Below are positions 7,779 to 15,404 of a DNA stretch of 64,000 bases, piece after piece. Source of the DNA: Actinomycetospora endophytica (GTDB taxonomy: Bacteria > Actinomycetota > Actinomycetes > Mycobacteriales > Pseudonocardiaceae). Both the position numbers and the translations under genes were made by a program. The notes below the pieces were generated by a model that saw nothing but the letters and a program-made list of their open reading frames with translations, made no database searches and was not told the origin of the DNA. Positions within the stretch are counted from its first letter, which is position 1. The number at the start of each line of letters is the position of its first letter. The stretch covers positions 1,178,001 to 1,242,000 of the forward strand of contig NZ_JAJNDB010000001.1 in NCBI RefSeq assembly GCF_021026375.1. The letters are read 5' to 3'.

Positions 7779-9118
7779 CCCCGGTCGGGGTCCCGCGCCA
7801 GGACCCGGTCGACGAACGCCGTGGCCATGCCGAGCGAGCGCGCCGGGTCCCGGGCCGCCGCCACCTCCGCCTCCGTCAGCAGCCCCTCGGACACCAGGCG
7901 CTCCCCGAGGTCGACGCCCTCGTCCCGCGCGGCCATGGCGGCGGCGTAGACCTTGTCGTGGGCGGAGTGCTTCCCGACCCGGGCGGCCAGCGCGGCCATG
8001 AGCGGCTCGGAGGCGAGGGATGCGCCGTGCGAGTCGAGGTTCGCCCGCATCCGGGCCGCGTCGACGGTCAGGCCCTCGAGCAGCCGCGTCGCGAACGCCA
8101 GGGCCGCGCCGGTGAGCTGGCACGCCTCGGGCAGCGCGAGCCACTCGGCCTTCCAGCCGCGGCCGTCCCGCTCGTGCAGGGCGACGAGGCCCTCCAGCGC
8201 GACCCCGGCGTCGGACCGCACGATCCGGGCGAGCGTGTCCAGGTGCTCGGAGAGCTCCGGGTTGCGCTTGTGCGGCATCGTGATGCTGCCGACGGTGCCC
8301 GCGACGACGGGTTCGCCCACCTCGCCGATCTCCGGGCGCTGCAGCTCGACGATCTCGGTGCCGATCTTCGCCAGCGTGCCGGTGACCAGCGCCAGGAACC
8401 CGAGGAACTCGGCCACCCGGTCCCGCGCGGTGAGCCACGGCAGGTCCGGCGCGCCGAGGTCGAGCCGGGTGGCGAAGGCGCGCACCAGGTCGAGAGCCCG
8501 CGGGCCCCAGAACTCCAGCGTGCCCAGGGCCCCGGCGAGCTGGACGACCTCGACGCGGGGACGCAGCTGCGCGAGCCGCGCCCGGTGCCGGTCGATCTCG
8601 TCGATCCACACCGCGGCCTTGAACCCGAAGGTGATCGGTTTCCCGGGCTGGGCGTGGGTGCGCCCGCACATGACGGTGTCGCGGTGCCGGCCGGCGAGCG
8701 CGACCGCCGCGGCCCGCACCCGGTCGAGGTCGCGGGCCACGACGTCGGCGGTCGCCCGCATGACCAGCCCGAACCAGGTGTCGGTGACGTCCTGCACCGT
8801 GGCGCCGTAGTACACCCACTCGCGCGCGTCCTCGGGGAGCACGGCCCGCAGCGCGTTGATCAGCCCGAGCGTGGAGTGCCCGGTGGCGCGGGTGCCCGCC
8901 CCGACCTCGACGAGGTCCACCCGGTCGGTGCGGGCGTGCTCGGCGATGGCGGCCGCAGCCTGGTCGGGAATCAGCCCGACCTCGGCCTGCGCGGCGGCGA
9001 GCGCGACGAGGATCTGCAGCCAGCCGCGGGTGCGCCCGGCGTCGTCGAGCAGGTCGTGCAGTTCGGGGACGGTCCAGAGGTGGCCGTAGACGACCGAGTC
9101 GGTGAGGTGGCTGCTCAC
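7775..9118 (-). CDS. Adenylosuccinate-lyase-like protein of the aspartase/fumarase superfamily (candidate CoM biosynthesis lyase)
   Basis: This 447-residue protein shows the adenylosuccinate lyase / 3-carboxymuconate cycloisomerase pattern: GRTHAQPGKPITFG near residue 155 and the flexible signature loop GSITMPHKRNPELSE near residue 278. Purine synthesis is not the likely job, because it is embedded in the comA operon with 4-base overlaps on both sides (GTGA with the upstream unknown gene, ATGA with the PLP gene). In Xanthobacter the lyase XcbB1 turns phosphosulfolactate into sulfoacrylate by phosphate elimination, an activity new to this superfamily. This protein or the one at 5358-6821 is the candidate for that step, and the other for a later one. 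Confidence 0.72.
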   Translation of the reverse strand: MSSHLTDSVVYGHLWTVPELHDLLDDAGRTRGWLQILVALAAAQAEVGLIPDQAAAAIAEHARTDRVDLVEVGAGTRATGHSTLGLINALRAVLPEDAREWVYYGATVQDVTDTWFGLVMRATADVVARDLDRVRAAAVALAGRHRDTVMCGRTHAQPGKPITFGFKAAVWIDEIDRHRARLAQLRPRVEVVQLAGALGTLEFWGPRALDLVRAFATRLDLGAPDLPWLTARDRVAEFLGFLALVTGTLAKIGTEIVELQRPEIGEVGEPVVAGTVGSITMPHKRNPELSEHLDTLARIVRSDAGVALEGLVALHERDGRGWKAEWLALPEACQLTGAALAFATRLLEGLTVDAARMRANLDSHGASLASEPLMAALAARVGKHSAHDKVYAAAMAARDEGVDLGERLVSEGLLTEAEVAAARDPARSLGMATAFVDRVLARDPDRG

Positions 9119-9987
9119 AGCAGGAGCTTCCGCAGGCCCTCGCGCACCTCGTCGAGGTTCGCGCCCCACGGCACGACGGCGGTGCGGTCGGTGGTCTCCA
9201 ACCCGCGTTCGAGCAGGCAGCACTTGGTGAGCGTCGGCGTCCTGTCGTCCGGCGCCGGACGGCGTCGCGGGCACAGGTCGGCGCGCGGCGGGGCGTCGCC
9301 GTAGAAGTGCTCGTGGAACTGCACCGAGCGCTCGCACCCGATGAGCAGCCAGTCGGCGCGCTCGGCCGGCCGGGTGTCGAGGTAGGCGACCGGGGCGTCG
9401 CCGAGGTCGGCGCCGGAGCCCCGGCACGGCAGCAGGTAGTGCGACGACGGGTGCGCGGCGGCCACCTCCTCCACGCGCACGGCGTCGAGGACGAGCTCGA
9501 CCGGCGGCAGGTCCTCGTCGAACGCCACGCACTGCTCGGCCTGGGCGTACAGCTTGGCCGGGGTCGGCGGCACCACCTCGGTCACCCGGACCCGCACCGG
9601 TTCCGGCCGGTGGATGAAGTTGACGTGCTCGAACCGGCCGAGCACCACCGTCGTCAGCGCCCCGGGGACCGCGACCCGGGCGAGCGCGGTGGCGTTGCCG
9701 ACGTCGACGTCGGGGTCCTCGACCCATGCGGTGTCCTCGGGACCCGACAGCACCCGCAGCGCCACGACCGGCGAGAACAGCGGCGCGGTGTCGGCCTTGC
9801 GCACCTCGACCAGGCACACCTGCCCCCGGTGCCGCAGCGCGAGGTACTCGGTGCGCCGGTACACCTCGCGCCCGAGCAGGTGCTCCTCGATCGCGTCCGG
9901 GGTCAGCGCGACGTCGACCTCCTGGACCGACAGCCCGCGGTAGGGGTGGGAGCGGGTGTTCGGTGGGGCCGGCGGGATCGCGGTCAC
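9115..9987 (-). CDS. Uncharacterised protein in the comA operon (290 aa)
   Basis: I do not recognise this family. It is soluble, with no signal peptide or membrane span. An N-terminal half (about residues 1-150) is rich in beta-forming Val/Leu segments such as QVCLVEVRK and RVRVTEVVPP. The C-terminal half carries cysteines and histidines in suggestive places: LPCRGSG, IGCERSVQFHEHFYGD, ADLCPRRR and TKCCLLERG, which could bind metal or hold a redox disulfide. Its GTG overlaps the comA stop (GTGA) and its stop overlaps the lyase start (GTGA), so it is translated in step with ComA and the lyase. By position it corresponds to the extra gene expected in bacterial CoM operons, but I cannot confirm similarity to XcbE1. 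Confidence 0.6.
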   Translation of the reverse strand: MTAIPPAPPNTRSHPYRGLSVQEVDVALTPDAIEEHLLGREVYRRTEYLALRHRGQVCLVEVRKADTAPLFSPVVALRVLSGPEDTAWVEDPDVDVGNATALARVAVPGALTTVVLGRFEHVNFIHRPEPVRVRVTEVVPPTPAKLYAQAEQCVAFDEDLPPVELVLDAVRVEEVAAAHPSSHYLLPCRGSGADLGDAPVAYLDTRPAERADWLLIGCERSVQFHEHFYGDAPPRADLCPRRRPAPDDRTPTLTKCCLLERGLETTDRTAVVPWGANLDEVREGLRKLLL

Positions 9988-10742
9988 GGCCGCACCGCCG
10001 TGTCGGCCCGCAGGCCGAGGCGCAGCGTCTCCAGCGGCAGGACGTCGTCGGGCGCGATGTTGCCGAGGTTGACGTCGGCGCCGAACCGGCGGACGAACCA
10101 GGCCTGCTGGGCCTTGACGGGCGCCTCGAAGATCACCCGCTCGACGGGGACCGCGGCAACCAGCTCCTCCACCAGGGCGGCGCGCACTGCACCGTCGCCG
10201 TCGTAGAGCCCGACGGTGCCGGACTCGCGGCCCTCGGCGATCACCCACGCCGCGCCCGCGGCGAGGTCGGCGGTCATCTCGTCGGCCCACTCGGCGGCGG
10301 CGACGGGTGCGGCGGCGTCCTTCGCGCCGGCCTCGGCGAGGACGGTGAAGTCCGCGGCCAGCTCCGCGACGAGGGCGCGCTGGGCGCCCGGGCCCATCCA
10401 GCCGAGGCCGTTGGACACCTCGAGGGCGTCGATCCCCTCGCCGGTCGCCCAGCGGCGCAGCGCGGTCAGTTCCCCCTGGGCCGCCGCGATCTCGACGAGC
10501 GTGCCGCCGAGGCAGACCACGACCCCGGAGCGCTGGTAGGCGGCCACCCGCTGCTTGAGGGCCCGGTCCAGGTAGCCGATGCCCCAGCCGATCTTGACGA
10601 CGTCGACCAGGTCGGCGGCGGTGGTCAGGAGGCCGTCGACGACGGCGATCGGGGCGCCCTTGTCGAGGACGTGCGTGATCCCGGCCGACCGGGGCTTCCC
10701 CGCTCGATCGGGAAGCCTCAGGAACTCCGGGCGGTCCCACAC
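9984..10742 (-). CDS. comA: Phosphosulfolactate synthase (ComA family), first step of coenzyme M biosynthesis
   Basis: ComA adds sulfite to phosphoenolpyruvate to give (R)-phosphosulfolactate, the entry step of CoM synthesis. Family hallmarks are clear over 252 residues: THVLDKG near the N-terminus, VKIGWGIGYL at 49-58, DALEVSNGLGWMG at 105-117, IAEGRESGTVGLYDGDG at 168-184, FEAPVKAQQAWFVRRFG at 205-221 and VNLGNI at 224-229. Family similarity begins just after the GTG at 10742, so I start there; an in-frame ATG at 10841 would add a Gly/Arg-rich leader overlapping the divergent promoter region. It is the first gene of the minus-strand CoM operon. An alternative family member makes sulfolactate-type spore products in Bacillus (YitD), but the operon partners favour CoM. 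Confidence 0.88.
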   Translation of the reverse strand: MWDRPEFLRLPDRAGKPRSAGITHVLDKGAPIAVVDGLLTTAADLVDVVKIGWGIGYLDRALKQRVAAYQRSGVVVCLGGTLVEIAAAQGELTALRRWATGEGIDALEVSNGLGWMGPGAQRALVAELAADFTVLAEAGAKDAAAPVAAAEWADEMTADLAAGAAWVIAEGRESGTVGLYDGDGAVRAALVEELVAAVPVERVIFEAPVKAQQAWFVRRFGADVNLGNIAPDDVLPLETLRLGLRADTAVRP

Positions 10743-10864
10743 CCGGGGAAATCTACGGCCGCCACTGTGCTCGCGGCCTCGTCCCGGACGGACCAAGACC
10801 CCGGTGTTCTTCGGCCGCCCGGGATGTGCCGGGCGCCACACGGGCCGCCGTAGCGTTCCCGTCC
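10743..10864. promoter_or_regulatory. Divergent promoter region between comA and the disulfide-reductase-like gene
   Basis: This gap of about 120 bases lies between the outward-facing starts of comA and the flavoprotein gene, so it must hold promoters for both CoM operons or their controls. I see no confident -10/-35 pair and no strong Shine-Dalgarno sequence before either start. Candidate binding sites for the MEDS/PucR regulators cannot be named from sequence alone. Confidence 0.5.
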
Positions 10865-12169
10865 GTGGCCGGTCGGCTCGTGGTGCTCGGCGGTGGCGCG
10901 GCGGGGATGTCCGCCGCCTCCGCGGCCCGGCGCGTCGACCCCACGCTCGACGTCGTCGTGCTCGAGAGCACCGGGTTCGCGGCCGCGGGGCTCTGCGGCC
11001 TGCCCTACCACCTCGCGGGGCTCGTGCCGGAGGCCGAGGACCTCGTCGCGTACCCGCCGTCGTACTTCCGCGAGCGGCGCGGCATCGACCTGCGCCTCGG
11101 CACCGAGGTCCACGGGGTGGACCCCGCCCGGCGGCTCGTGCACCACGACGGCGGCCGGCCCCTGGAGTACTCCGCGCTCGTCGTCGCCACCGGCGGACGG
11201 CCCTCGACGATCCCGCTGCCGCGCCCCGACCGGCCCGGCTTCGTCGTCCGTACGGTCGAGGACACGGTGGCGCTGCGGGCGCTCGTCGACGGCGGCACGG
11301 TGCGCCGCGCGCTGGTGATCGGCGCCGGCTACATCGGCCTGGAGACCGCCGAGGCCCTGGTCGCGCGAGGCGTGTCGGTCACCGTCGCCGAACGGATCGA
11401 CCGGGTGCTGCCGACCACCGTCGACGCGGAGGTGGCGGCGGTCGTCGAGGAGCACGTGCGGGGCCACGTCGACCTGCGCCTGGGCACCGACGCGATCCCC
11501 CTGGCCGCCGACCGGTCCTTCGACGTCGTCGTGACCTGCACCGGCGTCCGTCCCGCGGCGGATCTGCTCGCCGACGCCGGCGCGGACACCGGGCCGGGCG
11601 GGGCGGTGCTCGTCGACGACCGGATGCGCACCTCGCTGCCCGGGGTCTGGGCGGCCGGGGACTGCATCGCGCCGTACCACCGGGTGCTCGGCGCACCCGC
11701 GTTCGTCCCGCTGGGACCGACGGCGAACAAGACCGGGCGGGTCGCGGGGACCGTCGCGGCGGGCGGCGACGCGCGGTTCGCGGGCATCGTCGGGACCGCG
11801 GTGGTCAAGGTGTTCGACCTCGAGGTGGCGCGCACCGGACTGACCCTCGCCGAGGCCCGGACCGCGGGGCTGGACGCCGTCGCCGCCGACGTGGTCAGCC
11901 GCAGCCGCGCCAAGTACTACCCCGGGGTGCGCCCGCTGCACGTCCGCGTGGTCCACGAGCCGGGCGGCCGGCTGCTCGGCGCCCAGTTCGTGGGCGTGGA
12001 GGGCGCCGCCAAGCGGGTCGACGTCGTCGCGACCGCGCTGCACGCCGGGCTCTCCGTCGACGACCTCGCCGACCTCGACCTCTCCTACGCCCCGCCGTAC
12101 GCGCCGGTCTACGACCCGGTCCTCGCCGTCGCCCAGGCCGCGCAGCGCGAGACGGCGGCCGCCCGATGA
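10865..12169 (+). CDS. Single-cysteine FAD/NAD(P)H disulfide reductase, CoA-disulfide reductase-like
   Basis: This 434-residue flavoprotein has the FAD Rossmann motif VVLGGGAAGMSAA at its N-terminus, a second nucleotide motif VIGAGYIGLETAEAL, and the FAD-binding GVWAAGDC. The active site has a lone cysteine, Cys44 in AAGLCGLPYHL, the position used by CoA-disulfide reductase and NADH oxidase; it lacks the CxxxxC pair of glutathione reductase and of 2-ketopropyl-CoM carboxylase. Known family members reduce CoA disulfide, persulfides or polysulfide. Divergent to comA and translationally coupled (ATGA) to a short-chain dehydrogenase, it is a good candidate for reducing a CoM disulfide or persulfide, or for releasing CoM from a thioether. 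GTG at 10865 puts the FAD motif at the N-terminus; an ATG at 10826 is also in frame. Confidence 0.72.
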   Translation: MAGRLVVLGGGAAGMSAASAARRVDPTLDVVVLESTGFAAAGLCGLPYHLAGLVPEAEDLVAYPPSYFRERRGIDLRLGTEVHGVDPARRLVHHDGGRPLEYSALVVATGGRPSTIPLPRPDRPGFVVRTVEDTVALRALVDGGTVRRALVIGAGYIGLETAEALVARGVSVTVAERIDRVLPTTVDAEVAAVVEEHVRGHVDLRLGTDAIPLAADRSFDVVVTCTGVRPAADLLADAGADTGPGGAVLVDDRMRTSLPGVWAAGDCIAPYHRVLGAPAFVPLGPTANKTGRVAGTVAAGGDARFAGIVGTAVVKVFDLEVARTGLTLAEARTAGLDAVAADVVSRSRAKYYPGVRPLHVRVVHEPGGRLLGAQFVGVEGAAKRVDVVATALHAGLSVDDLADLDLSYAPPYAPVYDPVLAVAQAAQRETAAAR

Positions 12170-12885
12170 GCCCGCCCGTCGCGGTGGTGACCGGCGGCGC
12201 GTCCGGGATCGGGCGGGCGACCTGCGCCCGGCTGCACGACGACGGGTTCGCGCTCGCCGTCCTCGACCTCGAGCCCCCGCCCGAGGAGGCCGACCTCGTG
12301 CTCACCGTCGACGTGGCCGACGACCTCGAGGTCGGGGCGGCCGTCGACGCCGTGCTCGCCCGCTTCGGGCGGATCGACGTGCTGGTCAACAACGCCGGGG
12401 TCACCGGGGGCCCGGCGGCGACGGTGTGCCACGAGACCCCGGTCGCGGACCTCGACCGGGTCCTCGCCACCAACGTGCGCGGGCCGTTCCTGTGCAGCCG
12501 CGCGGTGCTCCCGACGATGCTCGCCCGCGGCGCCGGGCACATCATCACGGTCGCGTCGTCGGCCGGGATCGCCGCGTTCCCCGGGCGGTGCGCCTACACC
12601 GCGTCCAAGGGCGCCGCGCTGATGTTCGCGAAGTCGCTCGCCCTCGACTACGCGGCCGTCGGCATCCGCTCGAACGCGGTCTGCCCCGGATTCGTCCGGA
12701 CCCCGATGACGCAGTGGCGGCTCGACGACCCGGAGCTCGCCGCGGCGGTCGAGGCGAACATCCCGATCGGCCGGGTCGCGGACCCGGACGACGTGGCCGA
12801 CGCGATCTCGGTGCTCGCCTCGGGACGGATGAGCTACATGACCGGCCACGCGCTGGTCGTCGACGGAGGGTGGACCGCGCGATGA
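12166..12885 (+). CDS. Short-chain dehydrogenase/reductase (first of a pair; hydroxyalkyl-CoM dehydrogenase candidate)
   Basis: This is a classical SDR of 239 residues. TGGASGIGRA near residue 9 binds NAD(P), NNAG is at about 78, and the catalytic Ser and YTASK motif follow. The cofactor-choice Asp in AVLDLE favours NAD. The C-terminal substrate loop runs through PGFVRTPMTQWRLDD. It overlaps the preceding flavoprotein gene (ATGA) and the next SDR gene (ATGA). In propene metabolism, paired SDRs oxidise the R- and S-2-hydroxypropyl-CoM enantiomers and recognise the sulfonate through arginines; this pair may do the same, but which arginines do so here cannot be fixed without alignment. Confidence 0.7.
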   Translation: MSPPVAVVTGGASGIGRATCARLHDDGFALAVLDLEPPPEEADLVLTVDVADDLEVGAAVDAVLARFGRIDVLVNNAGVTGGPAATVCHETPVADLDRVLATNVRGPFLCSRAVLPTMLARGAGHIITVASSAGIAAFPGRCAYTASKGAALMFAKSLALDYAAVGIRSNAVCPGFVRTPMTQWRLDDPELAAAVEANIPIGRVADPDDVADAISVLASGRMSYMTGHALVVDGGWTAR

Positions 12886-13658
12886 CGGGACAGGGCCGGC
12901 TGGCCGGGAAGGTCGCGCTGGTCACCGGCGCGGGGTCGGGCATCGGACAGGCCGCCGCGCAGCGCTTCGCCGCGGAAGGGGCGACGGTCGCGGTGCTCGA
13001 CATCCGCTCCGAGCTCGCCGCGCTCACCACGATGCTGATCGAGAAGGAGCACGAGGACCACGCGATGGCGTTCACCGCCGACGTCGGGAACGCCGCCGAG
13101 ATCGAGACCGCCGTGGACCTCGTCGCCGCCGAGCTCGGCCGCATCGACGTGGTCTACAACAACGCCGGGACCATGGAGCTGGGCTCGGTCGAGGACACCG
13201 CGGAGGAGGTCTGGGACCAGACCTTCGGCGTCCACGCCAAGGGCACCTACCTCACCTCCCGGGCCGCGCTGGAGCACATGGGGCCCGGCGGCGCGATCGT
13301 CAACCAGGGCTCGATCTCCGCCCTCGTCGGCGTGCAGTACCTCGCCGCGTACAGCGCCGCGAAGGGCGCGGTCGTCGCGCTGACCCGGCAGATGGCGGTG
13401 GACCTCGCGCCCCGCGGCATCCGCGTCAACGCCATCTGCCCGGGGACCTGCCGGACCCCGATGACCGAGCCGCTCTTCCGCGCCCGCGGCGAGGGCGACG
13501 CCGAGGCCGGGGTCGCCGCGACGATCCCGAAGTACCCGCTCGGCCGGCTCGGGACCCCGGAGGACATCGCCACCGCCGCGCTGTTCCTGGCGAGCGACGA
13601 GGCGTCGTTCATGACGGGATCGGTGCTGACCTCGGACGGAGGCATGACCGCGCAATGA
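12882..13658 (+). CDS. Short-chain dehydrogenase/reductase (second of a pair; hydroxyalkyl-CoM dehydrogenase candidate)
   Basis: This is a classical SDR of 258 residues with TGAGSGIGQA for NAD(P), an acidic residue at the end of strand 2 (VLDIRSE, NAD-type), NNAG, and YSAAK. The C-terminal substrate loop PGTCRTPMTEPLFRARGEG is arginine-rich, which would suit a sulfonate-bearing substrate; that is an inference. Its ATG overlaps the stop of the first SDR gene. The CoA-transferase alpha gene follows after 10 bases, preceded by GAGGGAG. The two SDRs differ enough in sequence to suggest different substrates or enantiomers and not a recent duplication. Confidence 0.7.
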   Translation: MTGQGRLAGKVALVTGAGSGIGQAAAQRFAAEGATVAVLDIRSELAALTTMLIEKEHEDHAMAFTADVGNAAEIETAVDLVAAELGRIDVVYNNAGTMELGSVEDTAEEVWDQTFGVHAKGTYLTSRAALEHMGPGGAIVNQGSISALVGVQYLAAYSAAKGAVVALTRQMAVDLAPRGIRVNAICPGTCRTPMTEPLFRARGEGDAEAGVAATIPKYPLGRLGTPEDIATAALFLASDEASFMTGSVLTSDGGMTAQ

Positions 13659-13668
13659 GGGAGCCACG

Positions 13669-14577
13669 GTGAGCGCGTTCCACCTCGGCGGCGACAAGCG
13701 CGTCCCGCTGGCCGAGGCCGCCGCGCGGGTCGGCGACGGGGCGCTGGTCGCGCTGGGCGGCGGGCTGTGCGCCCGGCTGCCGATGGCGCTGGTCCGCGAG
13801 CTGGTCCGGCAGGGCCGCCGCGGCCTGCACCTGGTCGGCTCGGCCCACAGCATCGACGTCGACCTGCTGATCGCCACCGGTGCGGTCGCGGTGTGCGAGG
13901 AGAGCTACGTCGGGTTCGAGCAGGATCTCGGGCTGGCGCCGGCGTTCCGGCGGGCCGCCCGCGAGGGAACGGTGGAGATCCGGGAGAGCTGCTGCGCGAC
14001 GATCCTCGCGCAGCTGCGGGCCGCCGAGGCCGGCGTGCCGTTCACCCCGGTGCGCGGGATCAAGGGCACCGACATCGAGGGCCTGCACCCGGAGTACGCC
14101 CGGATGACCTGCCCGTTCACCGGCGAGGAGCTCGTCGTCGTGCCGCCGCTGCGCCCGGACGTCACGCTGCTGCACGCCCCGGTCGGCGACGCCCACGGCA
14201 ACCTGCACCTCGACCAGCCGTTCGTGCTCGACGAGCGGTTCGCCCACGCCTCGGCGCAGGTGGTCGCGACGGTGGACCGGATCGTCCCGACGGCGGAGCT
14301 GGTCACCTCCGGCGTCGTCGTGCCGGGCCACCTCGTCTCGGCGGTCGCCGAAGTGCCCTACGGGGCACACCCGTCGTCGTGCTACCCCGGCTACGCCTAC
14401 GACCGGCCGCACCTGGCGGCCTACCTGGCCGCGGCCACGGCGGGCGGGACCGCGCTCGACGAGTACCTCGCGCGCTACGTGGCCGTCGACGAGGACACCT
14501 ATGTGAAGGACGTCGACCCGGGGCGGCTGGCGTCCTGGTCGGAGTCCACGGCGGCGTGGCAGGAGCTGTTCCGGTGA
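13669..14577 (+). CDS. CoA-transferase family protein, alpha subunit (glutaconate CoA-transferase / IpdA type)
   Basis: This 302-residue protein resembles the A chain of class I CoA-transferases of the glutaconate/3-oxoadipate kind. The N-terminal glycine segment ALGGGLCARLPMALVREL and the later VVPPLRPDVTLLHAP and DAHGNLHL are typical. It overlaps its B-chain partner by GTGA. Such enzymes move CoA between carboxylates. The same fold is also used by IpdAB, which hydrolyses a C-C bond in steroid ring breakdown, so transfer is likely but not certain. Placed between the SDR pair and an acyl-CoA synthetase, it probably acts on the acid or CoA ester made from the oxidised CoM thioether. Confidence 0.72.
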   Translation: MSAFHLGGDKRVPLAEAAARVGDGALVALGGGLCARLPMALVRELVRQGRRGLHLVGSAHSIDVDLLIATGAVAVCEESYVGFEQDLGLAPAFRRAAREGTVEIRESCCATILAQLRAAEAGVPFTPVRGIKGTDIEGLHPEYARMTCPFTGEELVVVPPLRPDVTLLHAPVGDAHGNLHLDQPFVLDERFAHASAQVVATVDRIVPTAELVTSGVVVPGHLVSAVAEVPYGAHPSSCYPGYAYDRPHLAAYLAAATAGGTALDEYLARYVAVDEDTYVKDVDPGRLASWSESTAAWQELFR

Positions 14578-15404
14578 GCGCGTGGTCGCTCGACGAGGCG
14601 TTCGTGGTGGCGCTGGCCCGCACGATCGCCGACCGGGAGGCGGTCTTCCACGGGTTCGCGAGCCCGTGCGCGCAGGTCGCGATGCACGTCGCGAAGCGCA
14701 CCCACGCCCCGGACTGCCTGCTGATCGAGGGCGCGACGTACGCCGTCGACCCCGTCCCGGTCTTCGTCCCGCCGACCGGCAACGACCTCGCCCTGCACCG
14801 CGACGCGGTCTACCGGATGCGGTTCGAGGAGTTCTTCGACGCGGCATGCCGGGGGGCGGTCGACCGGATGTTCCTCTCCGGCGGCCAGATCGACGGCTAC
14901 GGCAGCACGAACGTCACCGCGATCGGCGGGATGCCGCACCCGAAGATCAAGCTCGGCGGCGGGGGCGGTGGCGGCAACATCTCGGCGAGCATCGGCGCGC
15001 TGACCGTCTGGACCTCACGCCACCGAGCGGGCCGCACCCTGGTCGCCGACCTGGACTTCCTCACCGACCTCGGGCACCGCACCCGTGAGGGCACCCGGGC
15101 CGAGCTGGGCTACACCGGCGGCGGTCCGCAGTGGCTGGTCACCGAGCTCGGCGCGTTCGACTTCGACGACGAGGGCCACGCCCGGCTGCGGGCGCTGTGG
15201 CCGGACGTCACCGTCGACGACGTGGCCGCGGCGACCGGCTTCGCGCTGCGGGTCGCCCTCGACGGCGCGGACGGGCTGCTCGACCCGCCGTCGGAGGCGG
15301 AGCTGGCCGCGGTGCGCGCGGTCGACCCGCTCGGGGTGCGGCGCTCGGAGTTCGCGGACCCGGAGCTCGCGCGCACCTTCTCGACGGCGGCGGTCGTCTC
15401 GTGA
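14574..15404 (+). CDS. CoA-transferase family protein, beta subunit
   Basis: This is the B chain (276 aa) paired with the preceding gene by a 4-base GTGA overlap. FHGFASPCAQVAMHVAKRTH followed by APDCLLIEGATY gives the usual entry, with the Glu of IEGA at the place of the catalytic glutamate in glutaconate CoA-transferase. A glycine-rich segment KLGGGGGGGNIS and FLTDLGHRT follow as in family B chains. It ends in a GTGA overlap with the acyl-CoA synthetase gene. The strict coupling of all genes from 12166 to 17383 argues that the products are needed together in fixed ratio. Confidence 0.72.
   Translation: MSAWSLDEAFVVALARTIADREAVFHGFASPCAQVAMHVAKRTHAPDCLLIEGATYAVDPVPVFVPPTGNDLALHRDAVYRMRFEEFFDAACRGAVDRMFLSGGQIDGYGSTNVTAIGGMPHPKIKLGGGGGGGNISASIGALTVWTSRHRAGRTLVADLDFLTDLGHRTREGTRAELGYTGGGPQWLVTELGAFDFDDEGHARLRALWPDVTVDDVAAATGFALRVALDGADGLLDPPSEAELAAVRAVDPLGVRRSEFADPELARTFSTAAVVS

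Noticed and set aside
7775-9118. Annotation as purB (adenylosuccinate lyase)
   Set aside because: It is tightly embedded in the comA operon with overlaps on both sides, although purA and purD are elsewhere in the window.
10742-10841. Longer ComA starting at ATG 10841
   Set aside because: The added residues are Gly/Arg-rich with no family similarity and would fill the divergent promoter gap.
10865-12169. Annotation as 2-ketopropyl-CoM oxidoreductase/carboxylase
   Set aside because: That enzyme needs a redox-active cysteine pair; only one cysteine is present at the active-site position.
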